In this document: positions 49,387 through 59,235 of the stretch, in pieces | Layout of the letters: each line of letters opens with the position of its first letter | How positions within the stretch are numbered: the first letter of the stretch is position 1 | Assembly: GCA_002914805.1 (NCBI GenBank) | Contig: JXTB01000025.1 | Coordinates: forward strand, 487,233 to 551,232 | Origin: Parasponia andersonii | Taxonomy: Eukaryota; Streptophyta; Magnoliopsida; Rosales; Cannabaceae | Length of the DNA stretch: 64,000 nucleotides | Direction: 5' to 3' | Notes under the pieces: model-generated | Databases searched by the model: none | Told to the model about the DNA's origin: nothing | What the model saw: only the letters and a program-made list of their open reading frames with translations | Made by a program: the position numbers and the translations under genes

Positions 49387-52300
49387 AAATAGAGTTTGAA
49401 ACAGTTTTTGTGTATTATGATGGAATATGGGATGAAAGTGAAAATTATGTTGAATTTAAGATGATTAGAATTCTACTACCAATTGGATGCACTTTTTTAA
49501 AATTGCTAGAGTTAATATCTTCAGAGCTACATTTGAACATATCAGTTAATAATGTAAAAATTGAATATCAGCTCATGCAAGGTTTTCCCCCAATAAAGAT
49601 TGATAGTGATAATTCTACTCAATTTTATTTAGAGTTGAAAAAAAAGGATAAATCACTCATTAGCTACCCACTGTGCCTTACCAACATGGGATCTTCAGTG
49701 GCTACAAAGAGTGGAAGAGAAATGGGAGTTGATATTGCAAGTAGTGAAAGCAGTTACCGTACCAATCCGGGTTCTTCGATGGCTGCAAAAAGTGGAAGAG
49801 AAATGAGAGTGGATAATGCAAGTAGTGAGAGCGATTACCTTTTCAAACCAGGCTCTTCAATGACTCCAAAAAGAGGAAGAGAAATGGGAGTAGACATTGG
49901 AAGTAATAGGAATGGTTACCTTATTATTCCTACAAAAAGAGGAAGAGAAATGAGAGTGGATACTACAAGTAGTGAGATCAGTTACCTTACCATTCTATGC
50001 TCTTCAATGGCTACAAAACATTTGGGGGATATGGTATGGCTACTGAAAGTAGTGGCTATGGTTACCTTGCTATTCTTGGATTTTCAATGACTGCAAAACA
50101 TGAAGGAAAAATGGTTGTGGATACTACAAGTAGCATGAGTGGTTACCTTATCATTCTAGGATCTTCAATGGCTGCAAAATATGTGGAAGAAATGGTATTG
50201 GCTACTGCAAGTAGTAGTTGTGATTACCTTGCAATTCCAGGCTCTTCAATGGCTGCACAACCGGGTGGTGAAATGGTTGTAGATACTACAAGCAGTGTTT
50301 TGGAAGGTGAGTCAAATAACTTTGGTGAAGATGATGAGTTGCCAAACTATATTGAAGCTGCTAATCAATTTTCAGCTTATATTTTTGAGCATTCAAAAGT
50401 TGAAGAAGGAAAAAACTTTGAAGAAATAGAATCTAAAGTGATCACAGATAAAAATATAATAGTTGTTGAAGAAGGACAAGTCCATAAGAACAAGAAATTG
50501 CTAAAATCTGTGATGAGCTTATATTCATTTAGAAAGCATTTTCAGTATAAAATGCTTCGCTCATACCCCAAGGAGTTCGTGCTTGGTTGCTTGGATCCAA
50601 ATTGCAAATGTATTTATCCGATCTTCAAAGAATGTCTCTACTAATCTGTTCATTATGAGAAAGTTCTATAATATTCATACATGCTCATTGAATATAATGA
50701 TGGGAGACCATCGATAAGCTAGTAGTAGTGTAGTTGGAGACTACATAAAGAAGAAATACTTGAGTATGAAAACGATTTATACACCAAATGACATAATGAG
50801 GGAAATGATGGATAATTATGGTGTATCTATGAGCTATGAAAAAGCTTGGAGATCACGTGAAAAGGCACTTAAAATGGTGAAAGGGAATCCAAAAAATTCT
50901 TATTAAGAACTACCTAGGTATCTGTTTTGGTTAAAGACCATGAATCCAGGATCTTTAGCTGAGTTAGAGACAACCAATGAAGGTTACTTCAAGTATCTAT
51001 TTATTACTCTAGAAGCGTCAATAAAAAGAACGGAACACTGTAAACTAGTCATTATTGTGGATGGCACTTTTCTGATGAACTCATTTGGTGGGACACTACT
51101 GACTGCTTATACTAAAGATGCAAATGAAAATATTTTTCCACTTGCTTTTGGAGTTGCTGATTCTGAAAACAATGCGTCGTGGATATGGTTTTTTACAAAG
51201 CTAAGAGAGGCTTATGGAGCTCGTGAAAATTTGGCTATAATATCTGATCGGCATGACAGTATAGCAAAGGCAGTCAAAACTGTGTATCTAGATTCTACTC
51301 ATAGCTTATGTGTATTTCACTTACTGAATAACCTAAAGCTAAAATTCAAGAGAAAAGCAAGACTAATCAAAGAACCTTTCAATAAAGCTACAACTACCTA
51401 CACTATTCAAGAGTTTGAGTACTACATGGACGAATTAGATAGGATTGATAACTGAATCAGACCTTAACTGATTGAAGTAGGGTTTGAAAGATGGGCAAGA
51501 GTATTTTCCTGCAATAACATGTATTCTATAATGACTTCTAACTTAGCTGAGTCCATGAACTCTGTAAATAATGCAGCTAGAGGATTACCAGTAGCCACTC
51601 TGGTAGAGAGCCTAAGAAGTTTAATACAAAGATTTTTTTGGGAATACAAAAATGAAGCTCAAGCAACAATCACAAAATAGCTACGAAACCAGATCAACTA
51701 TTGAGGACAGATTACGTTGCATCTTCAAAAATGAAGGTATGTCTAATACTGATGAATTAACAGCTTTATCTCTAGGTAACCTTTATCGTTACTACTGGTA
51801 TCCTAAATATATAAAGTGTCTTTTATTATCTTTTAAAAAAATAAGACAGTAGGTACCCAATAAGAATATTTGCAGACAACAAAATCTCATTTTTATGTTT
51901 TAAAGTTACTGATCTAGAAGTAACTAAATGAGCTACTATGAGTTTCAAAGAATATTGAAATGTTAGTAACCTAACAGGATACTCAGAGTTACTGAATAAC
52001 TATAAAAATGTAAACTTAATTTTGAATCAGTATTTGAATATTTAAATCCTTGTTGAATTAAACTCATGCTCTCTAGTATCTTGTGTAGATACCTAAATTA
52101 TATGTGTCCATGAATCTATTAAATTGAATGAAAGAAAGTAACTAAATGAGATACTTTGATTTTTTAAGCATGTTTAGATACTAGTAACCTAATACAATAC
52201 TATGAGTATAATTTTGTTTGGAAAGTATTCTAAAATATTTTCTTCATACGAATTTCAGGTGCATCTAGCAAACCAACGAATATTCAATGTTCTTAATAAG

Positions 52301-52710
52301 ACCGAATCGTTCATAGTGAATATGCAAGACAGAAAATCACTTGTAAGCGTTTTGATATGGATGAAATGCCTTGCTCACATACAATGGCTGCAATTAGGCA
52401 CCGCCATTTGAATTGCTATAACTATTGCTCAAAATACTACTTCAAGGACACAATGCTTGCTATATACAGTGGGGTAATCTATCCGCTTGGCAGTCCAACG
52501 ATATGGGAAATATCAGAGGAAGTCAAGATAAGAATAGTGAAAGCACCAGAAGGAAAACGCAAATGAGGAAGACCTAAACAGAAAAGAATAAAGTCGATGG
52601 GGGAAAAGAAGGTCCACAATAAGTGTGAGAGGTGTAAGCAATATGGCTATAACAGAAAAACATGTAGAAATCCTCAAATTTTACAAGAGAAAGTACCAAA
52701 GGAAAAGTAA
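49387..52710 (+). pseudogene. MULE transposase (mudrA-like), frameshifted
   Basis: The first exon has the N-terminal MULE domain (VYYDGIWDESENYVEFK, about 49407) followed by eight tandem 27-residue units. The transposase core lies at 50940-51455, with VDGTFLMNSFGGTLLTAYTK, NIFPLAFGVADSENNASWIW and CVFHLLNNLK, the MULE catalytic region (PF10551). A donor-like GGTAAC at 51775 starts an intron of about 0.5 kb that is full of the GTAAC motif. The last exon has a damaged SWIM zinc finger (MPCSHTMAAIRHRH, about 52360) and a zinc knuckle (CERCKQYGYNRKTC, about 52630). Frames change near 50040, stops occur in the linker near 50640-50930, at 52564 and elsewhere, so this copy cannot make an active transposase. 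Confidence 0.85.
49690..50310 (+). repeat. Eight 81-bp units encoding a 27-residue peptide repeat
   Basis: The phrase GGMTCTTCAATGGCTGCAAA recurs in the transposase gene with TCTTC (or a variant) at 49692, 49773, 49854, 50000, 50162 and 50243, plus altered units near 49917 and 50077. The period is 81 bp, a whole number of codons. The peptide is roughly GSSMAAKSGREMVVDTASSE followed by S/G-x-Y-L-x-I-P. It lies between the N-terminal domain and the DNA-recognition part. One unit is shortened and another carries a frame change. Confidence 0.9.
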
Positions 52711-53388
52711 ATAAAGTGGTTACTTGTGGTAACTAATCCTAAAAGACCAAGCAACAATGATTGAATCTTGTACATTTTTAAATTCATTATTTTTGTAAAA
52801 ATTTGTATCCTTTTGAGGAAGTTAGATATGATTTGAATAAGAAACATAGAAATTGGCAAAAGAGAATTCATTTTTCTCCAAATATTTTTCTGTTTTTAAA
52901 CAAGTAAGTAGTCATGATACCTGAGGTATTCTTTATAGATTCAATTTGTGATATTCACTATATTTATTGTATTATTAACTAAAAAACGTAAATTACAAAG
53001 GAAAGGTAGCCTTATAGATTACTATAAGCTAAAAAAGGAAAAAAAATCTTATGGAATTATTTTTATAACTTTTAAGAGAGGTAACCAGACAAGTTACCTC
53101 AAGTAACCATCTATATAAAATTGCATTATTATTTACCTACCAGAATATCTAATGCATAAACATAGTATCAAATAAAAATACTCATCAAAACAAAATTTGG
53201 TAAGCAACTAGAAATACCATTGGGATACTATAACAGTCAAATCTGTTCAAATACAATATCCATGTTAACAAAAAGAAATGAAATACAAACATAAAGTTTG
53301 ATAACTATCAGAAGAAAATAACATGTTCAATTATATCCAAAATTCAAAAAGAAAAAGTTATGCCTATTCATTAATTCATCTATTATTC

Positions 53389-56300
53389 TTATGCTTCAGC
53401 CTCCTGCTCAATCCTTCAGATTCAGACTCATAATCTTCCAATTGCTTCTTCAAAGCATGATAATAAAGTTTAACACAAATCTTATTCCGGTACCAATCAA
53501 TATCCAAATCACGAGGAATTTTATGAGTCATTCCACGGATAATAAACATTGCAAAAACAATAAGGAAAACGTCACAGTCACTGGAAAAAAAATAATAAAA
53601 GACTACAATCAGTAAAATAGAATTAGCAGCAACATAATAAAAACTTAAGAAAAAAAAGAAATCAAAAATAGATAATTACCAATGTGTCTGTTTTGGAAAG
53701 TCAGAAACTAGAACAACTTCAAAAGGATCAGTGGGCTGCTTATCTTTATAATTCCCAGAACAAAAGTTAAAGTCCTTTCGACCCTCAAAAAATCCAACTA
53801 ATGTCAAGAAATGTGGCAACAGTACTGAATAGGGTTTCATTGCTTCATATGATTTCTTATCATGGACCTTGGACCTAAGAGAATTATACACAAATATTGT
53901 CCTAGATTTTATATCAAAATGGCCTAAAATCCAGTGACTGTCAACTTTCATAAAAACAGGCATCAAAACATGGTCCACATTTACCTAAGGTGTGCTTTAG
54001 TATATATAAAAACCTAGAACATATTCAACAATAAGTTCATCCATATTGATCATTGAAGTGTCACCACCATTATTTTGAAATCTATCATACAAGTCCTGTA
54101 AGTTCTGATCTAAAGAAGAATCACTAGTCGTAACCTTTAGCTTGATTTTACCACTGTATTTGATTTCCTTCCTCATGTAGTAAAAGTAAATATCAATATG
54201 CTACCAGAAAATAGATACAAGCATGAAAAAAAATGAATAAGAACAAATGAATTCTGATGTAATAAGAAAACAATAGAAAAATAGAAACTACATACATTAG
54301 ATCTAAGACATTCACCACTATACAACAACCGAAACCACCACATCTTATGGCTAATCGTATCAATGGCAAAGTCAAATGATTTCTCGAGTAAATTAGCATC
54401 ATCTGTAAATATCTTCCTCCTACACAAAAAATAACAATAAGAAAAATAAATAGTATAGTTACCAAAAATAACAAGTGTAATAAATATGATAAAATTAGGG
54501 AGAAAAAAAGTATTAAAAAAAAGTTATTACTTGTTGTCTAGTTTAAATCCCTTTTCAAAATAATCATTGAACTTAGTATCTATATTGGAATCAACTTCAG
54601 CTAATAAATCTGTCTTGAAAGGATATAAACCTTTCACTTTCCTTTTGGCAGCACATTTTTTCTTTGGCTCTTGAACAGGTTCAGAAGACCCAAAAATATT
54701 TATGTATGGTGATTTCAATTGAGCTTCGGGTTTTGGTTCACGTTTTGAAACTATAGGGGTAAATTCAACAAGTTTGCATTCTGAACCAGATCCAATATAA
54801 GGAATAATTGCCTTGGACTCATCCTGAAAAATAGTAATAATAATAATAATAAGTACAAGTTACTAAACAACAAGTAGCCTTTAAAGATACTCAAAGTAAC
54901 TCGACTATAAACTAAGTGTCATGAAAAATTTTACCGTATTCTTAGTCGCATAGGCACTTCTAATAACATCATCAATGGTATCCAAGTCTAGACATATCGA
55001 AAAACTCAGCATATGACTCCATCTTAATATCTTGATGTTCTTCATCCTTGCTAACCTCAATATTTTCATTTACTTTGTCAAGGTTTTCAGACTGTATACA
55101 ATGCTGGCTAGCATCATCTTGGAAAAAGAAAAGCAGAGTGAACAAAATAAGACAAAAAAAAGTTAGTGTATAAGTAACCTGATATGTTACCCAAAGTATC
55201 ACAATGTATGAAGCAACCTATCTAGTTACCTATAGTAACCAGCAATTTCCATAGGAGAAAAAAGAGAAAATTTCAAAATACTAGCATATTACCTGTTACT
55301 CAACTACATGCCTATCCTCTGGTTGTTTAAACTCTTCATTACCAACGCAAAAAAGCCGATCAGCCTAAAATATTCAAGAAGCAACTATTAATATCCACAA
55401 AAAGTAACTTTGAATAAGTAAAAGAGACAGATGCTAAAGAAATAACAACAAAGACTAATAATATCATTTGTGCATAGCCAAAGTATCAAAAAGTAACCTA
55501 TCTAGTTACTTATGGTAACTATCTAATTACTAATGCTAATGATAATAAGGAAAAAAAAGAGCAAAAAGTTCCAAGATACTAGCAAATTACCTGCTGCTCA
55601 ACTACATGGATATCATGTGGTTGTTTAAACTCTTCATTACTAACACAAACAGGCTGATCATCCTAAAAAATATAAGAATCAACTATCAATATCCACAAAA
55701 AGTAACTTCGAATAACTAAAAGAGACAGATACTTAAGAAACAACAACAAATACTAATAATATCACTTGTCACAGCCAAAGTATCACAAAGTAACCTATCT
55801 AGTTACTTTTGCTAACTGTCTGATTACTAATGATAACTGATAGTTTATAAAACACAACCAAAAAAGTTTCAGTATCCTTGGAAATTACTTGCTTCTCATC
55901 ATTATGCTCATTCTCTGGCTTTTTAACCTCTTCATTACTAGCACCAATAGAATTAGCCTAAAAAACCAAGAAACAATAATCAATATCTATAACAGTACAA
56001 TAACAAAATAATTTAAGTATCTAAACTACTCATACATACCACTATTTTCTTTTCTTTATCATTAGTAGCTTCACCAACCACCACACCTTCCATTTGATCC
56101 TCAGGCAAGTCAAAAAGAATGTCACCAGGACTAGACTGAAATGCAACTGCAGGTTTTCCTATTTTTTCTCGAATTTCAACTAAAAGAGATACTAGACCAC
56201 CAAATTTTAAAGTGATATGATCTTTAATGTCTTTTGACAATGAAGACATTTCTTTAAGAATAGAGTTCTAAGTCTCCTCAATCTTTTCAATCCTTTGCTT

Positions 56301-58109
56301 AAGCTCATTGATGGAGGATTGAAAAAACTCCTAAAAAAATATCATAATAAATATTATATAAGATAAAAACTAAATCAGAATATATAACTAAAAAAAAGGA
56401 CAAAAATTAACTTACTGTTTGACTCTTTGGTTATAGTGTGGAAGTCGAAGTTTCCGTCACTCGGGTAACTCGAACAGGAGGATCCTCAAAATCATCATCA
56501 TCTTGACCAATTTTATCTGAACTATCAAGAATCCACCCAACACTTAGCCTTTTCTTCTCCACATCAGAGAGAGAAAATCCCTTAACCTTTATCTGTATAA
56601 AAAATATAGATATTAAGATATAAAACATAGTAAATAACCTACATACTAGTAGTAAGCTAAAAACAAAAAATACTGGAAAAGTACCTTCTTAGATCCAAAA
56701 ACATTTGTCTCAAGATCTTTATAATATGGCGAATGAGAAAACTTCCAATTGAGTATACGAGATTAACCATAACCCATTGATTCACAAATAGACCTATCCA
56801 AAATGGCATACACTCATAAAACCATAATTGCAAAGTTAAGAGAAACCCATATAATTTGCAAGATTCTGTTCCTTTCTTGGAACCAATCACCATATTATTT
56901 TTCTCTTTGCCTCTTAATGCAGATCTTAAGTACTTAAAAGGTAATATTCCAGAGTACCTTTCTCCTAGGATAATTGTTGAAATCTTTACTATCAGCCATT
57001 TGAAAATGCACATCCTCAACCAACTTATCCTTGTGTTTTGTGTAAATGAAATTACTAATCAAATAAACTAAACCCATTTTCACGCAATCCTCATCACTAT
57101 CAAAGGTCGTGCAAATAAAAATATCTTCCAATCTTTTCCTGCTAATTTTCTTTTCACTCCCAAAATACTTCTCTTTCAACCACCTAATATCATCAGACAT
57201 AAACCTATTCTGATCAGTATCACCTACACAATGCAAACCCAAAATAGCTTCAAACTCTTCAATGCTAAATCTAAGTTTGTACCCTCCAATATCAAACCAC
57301 ATTTGATCATCTGGTAAACCTCCCTCAACAAAATATGATGAACTAACTGTGGTTGAAATACCAAAGAAGGTATACTCAAAAAATGTCCAAAACTAGTCTC
57401 TTAGAAAAGTTTTTTCTAGTGAATCAGTGAGTTTTTTCCCAATTTTTGTGATAACAGAGTAAGAAAAATTGCTATTCACTTTACAATAAAACTGGTTCAC
57501 AGGCTTGATTCTAAGATCCCAAATCTAAATCCAAAAACAAAGCCAAAAATGATACAATTAGTAGAAATTATTGTTCTAAATAAAACAAGTATAATATTAA
57601 GAACAAAAGTTACTAATGGTAATGGACTCAAGTAAAAAACAATACATACGGTCATCTAAAACAACAATAGAGATCTAACTAGATGCTAGATCCATAATAA
57701 ATGAAAATCACTTTTACATGCAAAGAAAAAAAACATAAACGAATGATAGAAATATATAAAATAAAAACATTACTCGTAATAAATTTGGATTACTCTCAGT
57801 GCTAAACATAATGAAACGTAGCTATTTTTGCAGGCAAACAAGGATAGATAAGACCAAAAATATCTAAACAGTAACAAGGCCAAAATGAATTTTAAAAATA
57901 AGGAAATGAAAAGAAAAGAAGTGAATATATACAGATGGAATGTCGTCTATTGAAGTTGAAGAAATCGCGAGAACCTTTCTTTTTTTGGCTATATTTTCTT
58001 TAGCAACTATCGCCCTCTTCAAACCGCCTTTCACAAATTCCTTCCTGCCGGTTGTTGCTGATTTTGAAGTCGGCGCAGGGGAACCCGAACCAGAGCGAAG
58101 AATCACCAT
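53389..58109 (-). CDS. DUF1985 / Ulp1-like cysteine protease gene of the MULE
   Basis: Several minus-strand exons run from the ATG at 58109 (MVILRSGSGSPAP, a basic N-terminus) to a TAA at 53389. A DUF1985 domain lies at about 57510-56680 with MWFDIGGYKLRFSIEEFEAI. A linker of short exons follows (56330-54530), partly built from a repeated exon. The C-terminal Ulp1 (C48) domain has HWILGHFDI (53930), IFVYNSL in place of the usual YDS, and CDCDVF after splicing 53684 to 53583, where CAG-TG joins. The His and Cys of the triad are therefore present, while the Asp position reads Asn. Ulp1 enzymes cut SUMO, but the targets of transposon-borne copies are unknown. One linker exon copy has an internal stop and may be skipped. 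Exact exon limits in the middle are uncertain. Confidence 0.65.
55275..55965 (-). repeat. Tandem exon-intron triplication in the Ulp1-like gene
   Basis: Three blocks with a period of about 290 bp each hold one short exon (about 70 nt, at about 55365-55296, 55662-55591 and 55958-55888) and its flanking intron. The exons read variants of CVSNEEFKQPHDIHVVEQQ with acceptor TTTAG or similar and donor GTAAT. The introns share ATCCACAAAAAGTAACTT and the GTAAC motif. The copy near 55300 has a stop before its donor. Confidence 0.8.
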
Positions 58110-58559
58110 ATTCAGATTCTTAGTGCTACACAGAAAAAACGCTAAAAAACCTCAAAACCACAAATGAAACAAGAAAATTGAAATAGAATAATGAAGAGGA
58201 TGAAGATTAGAGAGAGAAGTTTAGAGAGGATCGTGCAAAATTGAAGGTGGAAATATAAGAGACTGAAACGATGAGAGAGAGAGAGAGAGGGGAAAAAATA
58301 AAAATGAAAGAGGGATACTGATCCCTCATAATATCTCAAAATGAAAAAAACGAATTTTTAAAAAACTTAGTATTTTTCAAACAAACAGGTCTAAAAAAGT
58401 AGAATTCAATATCAGTCTGGGATTTTTCCAACAAATAAACAGTACCGAGATTTTTCAACTTACCTCATATTTTAACCACACGAGACCTAAATTCCTCTTT
58501 CTAATTCCGCTAGCAGATATATTCATTGGGTTTGACTATAGGAATTTCTAATCTTGTTA

Positions 58560-58860
58560 ACAAAAATATGAATGTTATCGCAAAATGACCAAATTTTAAA
58601 TATGTCCGTTTTTCAAATGATATGGCAAAATATTCGATAAATATGTTTATATGTCAAGTGTAAAATATTATATACTAAATATAAAAATTAATATACTCAA
58701 TACATTAATTGAAATTAATAGATAATTTATTTATTAAGTATTAAAAAATATATATACTTAGACAATGAGCTATATAACTTAAAAAATAAATATTTAATTA
58801 ATCAAATTTAAATATCGGGCATCATCCCTAAATTTTAAATTTTTATCGAGGATTCTTTGA
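58560..58860. repeat. Dispersed AT-rich repeat, copy of 13480-13735
   Basis: The stretch from ACCAAATTTTAAATATGTCC through ATATGTCAAGTGTAAAATAT to the ATTTAATTAATCAAATTTAAA part aligns by eye with 13450-13730 in the same orientation. It is non-coding. It lies just outside the right end of the MULE, in the promoter-side flank of FKBP15. Confidence 0.5.
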
Positions 58861-59090
58861 AGGCGGCCTTATCCCATCTAAAAATATAGACGTCACTCTA
58901 ATCCCATCCTCTGTGGCTACTGGCTACCGATAAGTTAAGCACTGCGAAGAGTGAGGATCGCACCAATTCACAAACTAGGCTTTTTACCACTAACTACACC
59001 ATCCATCCCTCTCTCGTGTTGTGAGGATTTATAATTACTGCAACAAATGTGAATATATTGGTTCAGTGTATGAGTGATGCGTAAAGTTAG

Positions 59091-59119
59091 TGCCACGTAA
59101 GCTTGACCGAGACGTGGCA
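59091..59119. promoter_or_regulatory. Inverted ACGTGGC pair in the FKBP15 promoter
   Basis: TGCCACGT and ACGTGGCA stand 13 bp apart as a perfect inverted repeat, 117 bp upstream of the FKBP15 start codon. ACGTGGC is the core bound by plant bZIP factors (G-box/ABRE class). An ER-stress or ABA link is possible for an ER chaperone-like gene but is inference. Confidence 0.5.
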
Positions 59120-59235
59120 TAAACAATGAGAGAGCAGGGTTTGATATTAATTCATACCCNTGCCGTCGACTCCATAGAGGTAGGGGAAAGCACAGAACAG
59201 AGAGAAAAGAGTCAGAAGAGAGATTGGCCAAGAAG

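Larger units (their letters stand above)
49322..55816. repeat. Dispersed GTAAC-N7-GTTAC motif of the MULE
   Basis: Palindromic 5-bp arms with a fixed 7-bp gap occur at 49322, 51776, 51920, 51966, 52138, 52184, 53081, 54874, 55174, 55213, 55493 and 55790; one arm may vary (GATAC, GCTAC, AATAC, GCAAC, GTAGC). In most copies a further GTAAC, GTTAC or GTATC follows after exactly 5 bp. The commonest gap is CTATCTA or CTAATAA. All lie in introns or spacer, on both sides of the tail-to-tail junction. Confidence 0.8.
48649..58458. mobile_element. Mutator-like element with transposase and DUF1985/Ulp1 genes
   Basis: The left end TTGAAAAATCCCGG (48649) and the complement of the right end TTGAAAAATCTCGG (58458) form a 14-bp inverted repeat with one mismatch, and looser similarity continues for about 70 bp inward on both sides. 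Between them are a MULE transposase gene on the plus strand and a DUF1985/Ulp1 gene on the minus strand, tail to tail. MULEs that carry Ulp1-like genes are known as Kaonashi elements and often have weak or no TIRs. No 9-bp target duplication was found. The element is 9.8 kb. The transposase is damaged, while the Ulp1-like gene is better kept. The introns and spacer carry the repeated GTAAC-N7-GTTAC motif. Confidence 0.7.

Noticed and set aside
55275-55965. Spaced repeats considered as a CRISPR-like array
   Set aside because: Eukaryotic context, units of about 290 bp with exon and intron parts, and no short direct repeats with unique spacers.
59160-59160. Single undetermined base in the FKBP15 upstream region
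   Set aside because: It lies outside coding sequence and the splice sites; it has no effect on the calls.
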